6,756 nucleotides of DNA from Deltaproteobacteria bacterium (GTDB lineage Bacteria; Desulfobacterota; Desulfobacteria; Desulfobacterales; B30-G6), in the NCBI GenBank assembly GCA_003647375.1, contig QMMS01000242.1, positions 1 to 6,756 on the forward strand, in the 5' to 3' direction. Position 1 is the stretch's first letter; every line of letters starts with the position of its first letter. A model generated the notes under the pieces. It saw only the letters and a program-made list of their open reading frames with translations, was not told the origin of the DNA and searched no databases. Below, in pieces: positions 1-6,154 of the stretch. A program made the translations under genes and the position numbers.

Positions 1-464
1 CCTCCCCTGAGTCCCTCAGGCTCCAGAGTGGGTATTTTTTTTAAGCTGTCTTCCCAGGATAGCAGTTTGGATGCTCCAATCCCCAGCCTCCCTGCAAGCA
101 CATCATACAGCTTCATACCTATTCCGTAAAACGGGCCTTCCCACCATCCGTAATTTGGAACAATAAAAGCCTGGTGCCTGACCAGATGGGGAGCATTATG
201 AAACAAAAGGCCTCGTTCGCGCAAAGCTTCAAGAACGAGGGAGATATTTCCTTGCTGGAGATAGCGAACGCCTCCGTGGATTAGCTTTGTACTCCTGCTG
301 GAAGTTCCTTGTGCAAAATCTGCCTGCTCAAGAAGAAGGGTGCTAAAGCCCCGGGAAACCGCCTCCACAGCAGCTCCCAGCCCCGTAGCCCCGCCACCCA
401 CAATAATTATATCCCATATTCTGGAAGTATCATTTAATTGATCAACCATCTCTTTTTTTTGCAT
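1..464 (-). CDS. glpD: GlpD-type FAD-dependent glycerol-3-phosphate dehydrogenase, N-terminal part (runs off the window)
   Basis: About 154 codons are present and the frame is open to the window edge, so the C-terminal two thirds of a protein usually near 500-550 residues is missing. The N-terminus carries a Rossmann dinucleotide-binding motif GGGATG (residues 23-28) followed by the acidic strand end LLLEQADFAQGTSS. The GlpD signature SRSTKLIHGGVRYL sits at residues 56-69 and contacts FAD. The family oxidises sn-glycerol 3-phosphate to dihydroxyacetone phosphate at the cytoplasmic membrane and passes electrons to quinone. The ATG at 464 is preferred, with a weak GGGAT seven bases upstream. 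The in-frame ATG at 449 has its purine stretch directly against the codon and no spacer. The gene starts 29 bases after the MauE/DoxX gene, which suggests one transcript. A related FAD oxidoreductase cannot be excluded without the C-terminus, but the signature strongly favours GlpD. Confidence 0.9.
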   Translation of the reverse strand, partial: MQKKEMVDQLNDTSRIWDIIIVGGGATGLGAAVEAVSRGFSTLLLEQADFAQGTSSRSTKLIHGGVRYLQQGNISLVLEALRERGLLFHNAPHLVRHQAFIVPNYGWWEGPFYGIGMKLYDVLAGRLGIGASKLLSWEDSLKKIPTLEPEGLRG

Positions 465-493
465 AAGTCTATCCCACGTCTGTGAGTTTTATG

Positions 494-955
494 TCATTCA
501 TCATTTGAGAGTCTATACAAAAAGATACATATCCCCATTATTAGCAAAATAAAATTTCGTCCAAGAATATAGAACGCTGAATTGGCATTTTGGTTGGTTG
601 CCAAGGAAAAGCACCCGCAATCAAATTCATGTCCTCTGATTATGTTAATGGATATGACTATTATAAACACGATTAGCATACCCATTATAATTAAAGAAAC
701 TGATCGAGGAAAAATTCCGGTGATAAGAGCTATACCGGACATCAATTCGATAAAGGGGATAATTATGGCGATCAGATTAATTGTATTATGCGGAAAAAGG
801 TCATAGCCGTAGACCAATTTAGCGAATTCTGCCGGTGCAAGAATCTTGTGATAACTGGCATATATAAAGGTTGCTCCCAAGATTAAACGTGCTGCAAATT
901 CTAACCTTTGATTGCTAAATAATATTTGATACATTTTATTCAACTGGATACCCAT
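494..955 (-). CDS. MauE/DoxX-family redox-associated membrane protein
   Basis: The product is a 153-residue integral membrane protein with four predicted hydrophobic segments at about residues 20-37, 58-80, 86-107 and 128-147. The stretch YHKILAPAEFAKLVYGYDL after the first helix is typical of DoxX/MauE proteins. The loop before the last helix contains FDCGCFS, with Cys113 and Cys115, the CxCF motif common in MauE-like members. Such proteins are thought to move reducing equivalents or assist thiol/disulfide chemistry at the membrane; the exact substrate is not visible here. The frame is open to 982, but the ATG at 955 has GGAGAG (959-964) at good spacing and gives the expected short cytoplasmic N-terminus. 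With this start the gene overlaps the end of the rhodanese gene by 20 bases, implying translational coupling. The pairing with a rhodanese suggests sulfur or thiol redox work, which is inference. Confidence 0.85.
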   Translation of the reverse strand: MGIQLNKMYQILFSNQRLEFAARLILGATFIYASYHKILAPAEFAKLVYGYDLFPHNTINLIAIIIPFIELMSGIALITGIFPRSVSLIIMGMLIVFIIVISINIIRGHEFDCGCFSLATNQNANSAFYILGRNFILLIMGICIFLYRLSNDE

Positions 956-1424
956 TTTCTCTCCAGCCAGGAAATCCATCAATCATAATAGAAACCTTCT
1001 CATATCCAAATTCGATCAACAGCTGAGCGAGTCGGTGACTGTCTTCACAGGTTCGTCCTGAACAATAAGTGACAATAGGTTGCTCCGGTAAATAACGATT
1101 TAAAAAATGTTCGATCATTATATCGAACTTACCAACTGGTAAGGAGATAGCCCCTTTAATATGACCCTCAATGAAAGCATCGTTTGCACGGGCATCAATG
1201 AATTGCGCTTTGCCATCGTCATGAATCAATTTGGCAATTTCAATATTATCAATTTCAACAAGACCATAATGAACAAAATCCTTGTTATTGGCACTGACGA
1301 TCCCTTTGTCCAGATCCCACTGACCAATCAAGGCAATGCCTACTGGGGAAAAATGATTTACTAGGAGGGCAGCACTGACTGCAAAAACAATCAATAGCGT
1401 TGCTCTTTTAAAAATTGTAATCAT
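936..1424 (-). CDS. membrane-anchored single-domain rhodanese-like protein
   Basis: The product has 162 residues. Residues 8-24 form a hydrophobic N-terminal helix (signal anchor or uncleaved signal), and a rhodanese domain occupies about residues 58-162. Visible hallmarks are FIDARAND (75-82), the EGHIKGAISLP loop (86-96), the catalytic-loop sequence YCSGRTCEDS with Cys121 as the likely sulfur-carrying nucleophile, and the C-terminal GFPGWRENGYPVE. The loop differs from the usual CxxGxR: Arg follows after two residues and a second cysteine (Cys126) lies five residues on, so a disulfide or persulfide relay between the two is possible. Rhodaneses transfer sulfane sulfur via a cysteine persulfide; the anchor suggests this one faces the periplasm. 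The ATG at 1424 is chosen because GGAGG lies five bases upstream; the ATG at 1436 has no such site. The next gene, MauE/DoxX, begins inside this gene's 3' end. Confidence 0.87.
   Translation of the reverse strand: MITIFKRATLLIVFAVSAALLVNHFSPVGIALIGQWDLDKGIVSANNKDFVHYGLVEIDNIEIAKLIHDDGKAQFIDARANDAFIEGHIKGAISLPVGKFDIMIEHFLNRYLPEQPIVTYCSGRTCEDSHRLAQLLIEFGYEKVSIMIDGFPGWRENGYPVE
959..964 (-). promoter_or_regulatory. Shine-Dalgarno (GGAGAG) fixing the MauE/DoxX start
   Basis: On the minus strand GGAGAG stands three bases before the ATG at 955 (GGAG five bases before). The earlier in-frame ATGs at 982 and 979 lack a comparable site, so this selects the start. It lies inside the 3' end of the rhodanese coding sequence. 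Confidence 0.6.
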
Positions 1425-1429
1425 GGCTT

Positions 1430-1434
1430 CCTCC
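1430..1434 (-). promoter_or_regulatory. Shine-Dalgarno (GGAGG) fixing the rhodanese start
   Basis: Minus-strand GGAGG is separated from the ATG at 1424 by five bases (AAGCC), an ideal distance. It overlaps the position that would be codons 1-2 of a start at 1436, making the longer start unlikely. Confidence 0.7.
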
Positions 1435-1459
1435 ATATAGTTGTTGGGCTTTGTGGTAA

Positions 1460-1558
1460 TTACCCATCATTCTCGTTCTTTGTGGCTTGGACTTGCCGTA
1501 TGATGAGAAAGGCAAGGCCCACTATCACCATGACCCAGAAGATGAGCATAAAGATCAT
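1460..1558 (-). CDS. 32-residue single-pass membrane peptide ahead of the rhodanese gene
   Basis: This short reading frame encodes a hydrophobic helix, MIFMLIFWVMVIVGLAFLII, followed by a polar tail (RQVQATKNENDG). It resembles in style the very small one-helix proteins, some of them SHOCT-related, that are frequent in Desulfobacterota, but I cannot place it in a named family. A GGGTGG stretch about six bases before the ATG at 1558 can act as a ribosome-binding site. The reading frame stays open well upstream of the ATG (encoding NCKCGWFS just before it) but without another standard start codon. The stop is 35 bases before the rhodanese start, so it is likely the first gene of the rhodanese-MauE/DoxX-glpD transcript. 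It might be a structural or assembly partner of the MauE/DoxX protein, which is inference. Confidence 0.5.
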   Translation of the reverse strand: MIFMLIFWVMVIVGLAFLIIRQVQATKNENDG

Positions 1559-1647
1559 ACTGAACCACCCACATTTGCAGTTCCTAATTTTCTGTTGAGA
1601 AAGACTCTTGCAGTTGAGGGGCTTTAAAGAAATATTTTTACAGCTTG

Positions 1648-1653
1648 ATTATC
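1648..1653 (-). promoter_or_regulatory. possible -10 box for the rhodanese/MauE-DoxX/glpD cluster
   Basis: The minus strand reads TGTGATAAT, matching an extended -10 element (TG, one base, then GATAAT). No good -35 hexamer is seen 16-18 bases upstream. It overlaps one arm of the 1650-1677 dyad, so a protein bound there could block it. A transcript would have a leader of roughly 80 bases before the 32-residue ORF. Confidence 0.3.
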
Positions 1654-1677
1654 ACACAGTGACGTCGAGTTGTGATA
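1650..1677. repeat. 28-bp dyad: TATCACA / TGTGATA arms around a central GACGTC
   Basis: On the plus strand TATCACA (1650-1656) and TGTGATA (1671-1677) are perfect inverted repeats, separated by 14 bases whose exact centre is the palindrome GACGTC (1661-1666). The two four-base linkers (CAGT and GAGT) are not complementary. The site lies between the hydrolase remnant and the rhodanese cluster and overlaps a possible -10 box. An operator for a dimeric regulator is the favoured reading. It lacks an adjacent T-tract, so it is a poor terminator. Confidence 0.5.
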
Positions 1678-1700
1678 GATGATTAGAGTTTTATCCATTG

Positions 1701-2410
1701 CTATGTGGCAGCGAACAGGTGCCAGTCACCGGAAACGCCCTTCAGGACATGAGTGCCACGGTCGGCGAAGCGGATGCCAGAGCCTGCGACGAGGTCCTTG
1801 ACGGTGCTGGAAACGAGCACCTCACTGGGCTCGCGGAATGACGGAAGTATTTCGCAAGTCGCTGGGCGAATGCTTCGTCGTTGATCTTGCTCGGGACATA
1901 GTGTGAGAGGTCCATCATGCTTCCCCACTCGTTCTCGACCATCTCGTACGCCAGTTCGCGTTCCTCCGGCGTCTGCGCCCAGGGGTAATCTGGACTCCAG
2001 ATTCGTTTAGCGAAAGCGCCGCACATGACGAGGGCCGTCGTTCTCTCGGGGTATGTTGCTGCGAAGAGGGCGCAGAGGTTACCACCCTCGGAGACACCAC
2101 AGAGGGCAGCGCGCTCTGAGCCGACAGCGTCCATCACGGCGCGAAGGTCATCCATTCGTTCTTCCAGCGTCGGCAACTGGTCGTTTGTTACTCGATCAGA
2201 GAGGCCTGTCCCACGTTTATCGAAAGCGATGAGGCGTGAGAATGAGGCGAGCCGGCGCAGGAAGCGTGCTAAGGTGGGCTCCTCCCAAGCCAGCTCAACG
2301 TGCGAGACCCAGCCTGGAACGTAGACAAGATCAAGCGGTCCCTCCCCAACAGCTTGGTAAGCGATATGTATATCACCGCTGCGGGTATATTTGGTTTTGG
2401 CTTGCTGCAT
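1701..2410 (-). pseudogene. remnant of an alpha/beta hydrolase-class III nucleotide cyclase fusion gene (internal deletion plus frameshift)
   Basis: From the ATG at 2410 about 195 codons encode the front of an alpha/beta hydrolase: SGDIHIAYQAVGEGPLDLV near the start, FDKRGTGLSDR (63-73) and the nucleophile elbow GVSEGG with Ser107. After SASP (codon ending near 1826) the hydrolase stops matching its family. The sequence continues in a different frame with [17 protein letters not shown] and ends [14 protein letters not shown], the C-terminus of a class III adenylate/guanylate cyclase domain, with a stop at 1701-1703. Intact fusions of this kind are roughly 430-460 residues with hydrolase first and cyclase second. 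About 200 residues are therefore missing, including the hydrolase acid and histidine and the cyclase metal-binding aspartates. Reading on in the first frame adds only unrelated residues up to a stop at 1742. GC content is far above that of neighbouring genes, suggesting acquisition. No strong ribosome-binding site precedes 2410; the start overlaps the stop of the doubtful upstream ORF. Confidence 0.85.
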
Positions 2411-2604
2411 CAGGTTATGTCCATTTTCACTGCACCGAAAAGATGTTCTCCCTGAGCTTCAATAAAATTGCAGAGCTCAAACGCTAATTCATCTAAATGC
2501 TTGTAAACCGTTTCCTTCAACATTAAAATTATAATTTCTATAAGGATTGCGGTTTCAAAGAAAAATAAAAGTGTGTCATAACTCAGCTTTTTGAGATTAT
2601 TCAT
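2410..2604 (-). CDS. doubtful 64-residue ORF between panE and the hydrolase remnant
   Basis: The ATG at 2604 overlaps the panE stop by 8 bases, and its TGA overlaps the hydrolase-remnant ATG (TGATG). This is the pattern of translational coupling on both sides. The product has a hydrophobic helix (LLFFFETAILIEIIILML, about residues 12-29) and a short, more polar C-terminus (HLDELAFELCNFIEAQGEHL and on). I recognise no family. The Shine-Dalgarno is weak (AGG four bases before the start), the sequence is AT-rich, and the ORF may simply be open by chance in the panE-hydrolase spacer. An internal ATG at 2523 would give a 37-residue version, also without a clear ribosome-binding site. Confidence 0.25.
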   Translation of the reverse strand: MNNLKKLSYDTLLFFFETAILIEIIILMLKETVYKHLDELAFELCNFIEAQGEHLFGAVKMDIT

Positions 2605-3538
2605 TAACCTGAAGTTGACCTCGTGCTTGTAATTCCATGGGTAGCAAACTTTGATAGATGAATGTGTGCTGTGGGGTTGTCACATTAGATTCTTGCCCAA
2701 AGCGCACCACCGCTCCAATCTGTGCTTCCAACTCCGAGGGGCGCTTATCCATAATGTCACGCTGCAATGAGGCGGTTGACTGTGGTGCAAGGCCATCATA
2801 CATACCCATTGCCGTTTGCAAGGCTTCCACCGGCAACGAAATATTGCGAGATTTCGCCACGGCAATAATTTCCAGTAACCCCTGTTTCGCCATCTGGCGA
2901 GTCTCTGGCAGACTACGCCAAATTCCAACCGGAGAACGCGTCACCGCTCCTATTCCGCTCCAAACTGTAATAAACAGAAATTTCATCCACATGGCAACTT
3001 GGATATCCGTTGGGATTTCTGTGTTGATCCCGACCCTTGTAAAGGTCTCAAGCAGTAGTTCAACTCTTTGGCTGCGATGATTGTCCAGTTCTCCAAATTT
3101 TATGAAAGGATCTGTTCCGGCATGTACGATATGGCCTGGTCCTGCCACATAACAAAAAAGCCCACATAAACCGCCCAAGACATGCTGGCTTCCTAATATT
3201 TCGGACAATAGTGTCGGCGCCTCAATTCCGTTTTGCAATGGCAGGACAAATGTTTCTGGTCCAATCATAGCTCGCATAGTCTGAGCTGCCTCTGACACTT
3301 GCCAGGCCTTAACACCAACCAATACCATATCAACTTTCCCTATTTTTGATGGATCGTCAGTTGCTTGAACCTGCTGTAACACGAAATCACCATTAATACT
3401 GTCCACTCGCAGACCATGTGTCAGCATTGCTTTCAAGTGATCTCCCCGGGCTAAGAAAATGACATCTTCACCAGCTTGGGATAGCCGTCCACCAAAGTAG
3501 CCGCCTATGGAACCTGCTCCAAAAATAGCTATTCGCAT
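2597..3538 (-). CDS. panE: 2-dehydropantoate 2-reductase family protein (ApbA/PanE)
   Basis: The product has 313 residues, the normal family length. The N-terminal Rossmann domain begins MRIAIFGAGSIGGYFGG, whose GxGxxG motif binds NADPH; VGVKAWQ (74-80) and LPLQNGIE (99-106) follow. Likely active-site residues are Asn103, Lys186 in MWMKFLF, and Glu269 in RPSELEAQIG, aligning by eye with Asn98, Lys176 and Glu256 of the E. coli enzyme. The family reduces ketopantoate to pantoate in the cytoplasm for pantothenate and coenzyme A synthesis. Many paralogues act on other 2-oxo acids, so the substrate is not certain. The frame is open to a TTG at 3550, but GGAGG five bases before the ATG at 3538 fixes the start. 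The gene lies 66 bases downstream of the EamA transporter gene, and the two may form one transcript. Confidence 0.88.
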   Translation of the reverse strand: MRIAIFGAGSIGGYFGGRLSQAGEDVIFLARGDHLKAMLTHGLRVDSINGDFVLQQVQATDDPSKIGKVDMVLVGVKAWQVSEAAQTMRAMIGPETFVLPLQNGIEAPTLLSEILGSQHVLGGLCGLFCYVAGPGHIVHAGTDPFIKFGELDNHRSQRVELLLETFTRVGINTEIPTDIQVAMWMKFLFITVWSGIGAVTRSPVGIWRSLPETRQMAKQGLLEIIAVAKSRNISLPVEALQTAMGMYDGLAPQSTASLQRDIMDKRPSELEAQIGAVVRFGQESNVTTPQHTFIYQSLLPMELQARGQLQVNE

Positions 3539-3543
3539 AATAA

Positions 3544-3548
3544 CCTCC
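3544..3548 (-). promoter_or_regulatory. Shine-Dalgarno (GGAGG) fixing the panE start
   Basis: Minus-strand GGAGG lies five bases before the ATG at 3538. The alternative upstream TTG at 3550 overlaps this site and would have no ribosome-binding site of its own. Confidence 0.75.
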
Positions 3549-3604
3549 AAAAGAAAAACTTTTATCTATTTCGATTGCCTATATTGATCAAAAAGAAAAC
3601 ACTT

Positions 3605-4552
3605 TCATTCTTCAGAGAAATGCAATTCAGACTCAACCCCTCTTGGCCAGTTAACAAACAAAACACCAACCACAACAGCCACAAAGCCAACGACAAAGAC
3701 GCCAGTGAGTTTTTCCGTCAAGAGAGCTGCCCCCAAAACAATCGCCACTAGTGGGTTCACGTTCACATAGACCGCTACTTGTGTCGGCGTCAGACGAGTC
3801 AGGGCGAATGTCCATAAATAAAAAGCAAGGGCTCCACCAAAAACCCCAAGAAACAGGATAAGAATTGCTATTTTCCCATCTATCCGAATAAACGTTTGAG
3901 GGAAGCCCTCTAAAATAGCGGCTGGAAAGAGAAGGAAGGTCCCGAACAACATCGCATACATTGTTACGACCAGTGCAGAATAGCGAGCCAGCATCCTTTG
4001 AGCTAAAACGCCATATATTGCTCCACAAAGGGCTGTCAGGAGCATAAGTCCATCTCCGGCCAACACAAACGCAGACCCCTGCCAATTCAGTCCTCGCTCA
4101 GCAAGAACTATCCCCACTCCGGTGAATGTAAACAGGATACCGGCGATCTGCCGAGGGTTCAGCCGTTCCTTTCGTGCCACACGAGCTATCCACGCGCTCC
4201 ATATAGGCATCGTGGCCAGCATCAGGGCACCTCTTGAAGCCTCGGTAAAGCGGAGACTAATATTAAAAGTCACCGGGAACATAGCAAATAGAATGGCTCC
4301 AAGAAGAACGAGAAATGGTAAATCATGCTGCTTAACTTTAAGGAGATTCCTTGCACCAAAGAAAAGGCATAGGAACAATATCAAGCCTCCTTGACCGAAT
4401 CGGAGAATTGCTAAATTCAGTGGCGGAATTTCTTGAACTGCCACACGGGTAGCGACTACAGATGCGCCAAACAGGCCCGCAGCAATAAACGCTGCAAGGT
4501 TTCCCGAAGCATTATGTAGTTTCATAGGACAGTGGATACCACAATGTGTCAT
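3605..4552 (-). CDS. EamA/DMT-family ten-helix transporter
   Basis: The product has up to 315 residues and is almost entirely hydrophobic, with about ten membrane helices in two EamA repeats (roughly residues 18-150 and 165-300). The first repeat starts NLAAFIAAGLFGASVVATRV and ends near GILFTFTGVGIVLAE; the second contains LTRLTPTQVAVYVNVNPLVA and VVGFVAVVVGVLFVNW. The conserved proline-containing helices after EASRGALMLATMPIWSA and VNVNPLV are typical of the drug/metabolite transporter superfamily. Members export amino acids, metabolites or toxic compounds by proton exchange; the substrate cannot be told from sequence. The start is uncertain. ATG 4552 gives the longest form and ATG 4525 (MKLHNASGNL) gives a more usual short N-terminus, but neither has a clear Shine-Dalgarno. 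The neighbouring panE suggests transport of an oxo-acid or pantoate-like metabolite, which is speculative. Confidence 0.87.
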   Translation of the reverse strand: MTHCGIHCPMKLHNASGNLAAFIAAGLFGASVVATRVAVQEIPPLNLAILRFGQGGLILFLCLFFGARNLLKVKQHDLPFLVLLGAILFAMFPVTFNISLRFTEASRGALMLATMPIWSAWIARVARKERLNPRQIAGILFTFTGVGIVLAERGLNWQGSAFVLAGDGLMLLTALCGAIYGVLAQRMLARYSALVVTMYAMLFGTFLLFPAAILEGFPQTFIRIDGKIAILILFLGVFGGALAFYLWTFALTRLTPTQVAVYVNVNPLVAIVLGAALLTEKLTGVFVVGFVAVVVGVLFVNWPRGVESELHFSEE

Positions 4553-4644
4553 ATCATGTCAAATTTTATTTCATTTGGAAATAGGATTGACAATTTTGTG
4601 GGCAAATCTAACTTTTTAAAACTTGAGGTTTTCTTGCCGAAAAC

Positions 4645-4663
4645 ATCGAAACGTCATTTCGAT
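4645..4663. repeat. perfect 7-bp inverted repeat ATCGAAA / TTTCGAT with 5-base loop
   Basis: ATCGAAA (4645-4651), loop CGTCA, TTTCGAT (4657-4663) lies in the spacer between the cyclase-TPR remnant and the EamA gene. It is about 100 bases upstream of the transporter start. The stem is AT-rich and is not followed by a clean T-run on either strand, so an operator is at least as likely as a terminator. Confidence 0.4.
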
Positions 4664-4780
4664 ACAGATAGATGGATCATCTGGCATAAACCGAGCCTAA
4701 AAATACCTGTGATTAAGTGACATTTCACAATAATAATTGCCACGCTCGCCTCCCCAACATCTACCTAATAGGATAGGTAC

Positions 4781-4793
4781 CAGCTTTCAGCTG
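4781..4793. repeat. small hairpin CAGCT-TTC-AGCTG just after the TPR stop
   Basis: A perfect 5-bp stem with a 3-base loop sits one base beyond the stop codon at 4795-4797. A second weak stem, ACCTA (4763-4767) with TAGGT (4774-4778), follows. No T-tract is present, so intrinsic termination is not supported. It could protect the 3' end of the message. Confidence 0.3.
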
Positions 4794-4794
4794 T

Positions 4795-6109
4795 TTAGCT
4801 AACAGGGGCTGTTTGGGGGAGACCTGCCGCTAAGAGTAAATCATGCAGGTTGGATATCTGCTCCCTGTCTTGATAGGTTTCCATATGGAAAAACTTTGAA
4901 GCTGTAAGTGTGGGTTGAATCAGTAACGCCTTGGCGACAGCTTCACAGGCAACTGCTTGATCGCCCATTGACATCCTGCATGCGGCCTCATAGCAGCGAG
5001 ACCGGAAGGTTTGAAACGGCATTGCCCCCAGGGCGGATAGTGCTTCTTCAAAACGTCGTAGCACAAACAGAGCTACGCCCCGTTCTTCGATGCACCAAAC
5101 TGGTAAAAACGGGTCTTGGGCTACCGCCGCATCGATTAGTTCCAGTGCATGAGTCGGATCACCTTTGAAAGTGTAAAAAGCAGCCGAGCGGGCTTTGATA
5201 TATGCATCGCTGGGATTTAGTTCCATGGCCCGGCGGTGATGATATTCAGCAGCTTCGAAGTCACGGTAAAGCATCTGTGCGGATCCCATTATACGATGGG
5301 CTTCGGCATCGTTTTCGTCGAGTTCGATTGCCTTCTGAATGGTCTTCATGGCCTCATCGAGATCAAAGTCGGGTAACAAAGAGGTGGCGCAAACACGCCA
5401 AGCATAAGCAAGGCCATAGTTGGCGTCCGCAGTAATGGCACGGTCGAACCACTTGACCGCTTCGCGCAGGTTGTCAAGCGTGATGCCTCCCAGTCGATGG
5501 TATTCGAGGCCTCGAAGCAAATAGTCGTAGGCCGTTCTATCTTCAGGTCTTTTCCGGCGAGCTTCCGCCATATCCGATGCTTCCACCCGACCGACAATCG
5601 TTCCGACTATACGACTAACAAGCTCGTCCAATATTTCGAAGAGATCATCAAAAGGACGATCGAAGCGCTCAGCCCACAGATGCTCACCACTTTGTACGCT
5701 TAACGAACACGCTACCAGATTCTGCAGCCTCCTGTATGCGAGCAGCAATATTGACCCCGTCACCATAGATTCGATCTTCCTCCTCAACCACATCTCCAAC
5801 ATTGACTCCAATACGTAAATGCATTTTGCGTTCACCGGACAACTCTGCGTTTTTCTCAGCAAGCTCCCGTTGTATTTCTACTGCACCGGTAATGGCATCC
5901 ACAGCACTGGTAAATTCAGCCAGAAGGTTATCACCCGGAGCATCCACTACCCGACCTCGATGCTGCTGAATGAGAGTCGTCATAGCTGACCGGTAAATAG
6001 TTAAAGTTCGAATTGTTGATTCCTCATCATCACTCATGAGGCGGCTGTAACCTTCGACATCGGCACTGAGAATTGCGGCGAGTTTGCGTTTCAAAACTTG
6101 TTCTGTCAT
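4795..6109 (-). pseudogene. broken class III adenylate/guanylate cyclase-TPR gene (internal deletion plus frame change)
   Basis: The first frame (6109 to a stop at 5684) encodes 141 residues of a class III cyclase domain. It shows ILSADVEGYSRLM with metal-ligand Asp17, the GRVVDAPGDNLLAEF segment with Asp60, LRIGVNVGDV, and YGDGVNIAAR, whose Asn and Arg normally stabilise the transition state. It ends abnormally at VFVKRTKW. Between about 5687 and 5705 the reading moves to another frame that continues SGEHLWAERFDRPFDDLFEI and then about five TPR-like helical pairs (such as AIELDENDAEAHRIMGSAQM), stopping at 4795. In intact relatives these halves are joined by the end of the cyclase domain and a TolB-like IAVLPF region, about 160-180 residues that are absent here. 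GGTGA four bases before the ATG at 6109 is a fair ribosome-binding site. A truncated cyclase fragment could still be translated, but folding and activity are doubtful. A 27-residue ORF lies 45 bases upstream. Confidence 0.85.
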
Positions 6110-6154
6110 GGGATCACCAAAATCAAACCTATCTTTTTCATGCTGTCCTGGTGC

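Noticed and set aside
2025..2487. Plus-strand ORFs across the hydrolase region
   Set aside because: They are antisense to a clear alpha/beta hydrolase frame, Arg/Ser-rich, and open only because of the high GC content.
2658..3080. 140-codon plus-strand ORF opposite panE
   Set aside because: It is antisense to well-conserved PanE motifs, has no family features and no ribosome-binding site.
4534..4562. TTGACA (minus strand, 4557-4562) as a -35 box for the EamA gene
   Set aside because: The hexamer 17 bases on is GTATCC, a poor -10, and the resulting start point would fall at or beyond the possible start codons.
4532..4720. 62-codon plus-strand ORF in the spacer upstream of the EamA gene
   Set aside because: It begins at a GTG with a weak site, overlaps the EamA 5' end, shows no recognisable motif and reads through the 4645-4663 hairpin.
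4763..4793. Intrinsic terminator after the TPR remnant
   Set aside because: The stems are only 5 bp and no T-run follows on the minus strand.
4908..5703. Several ORFs on both strands over the TPR region
   Set aside because: The TPR frame is clearly the coding one; the others are shadows with unlikely composition.
5684..5705. Programmed frameshift joining the cyclase and TPR halves
   Set aside because: There is no slippery heptamer or downstream structure, and a whole domain segment is missing, so a shift would not rebuild the family protein.
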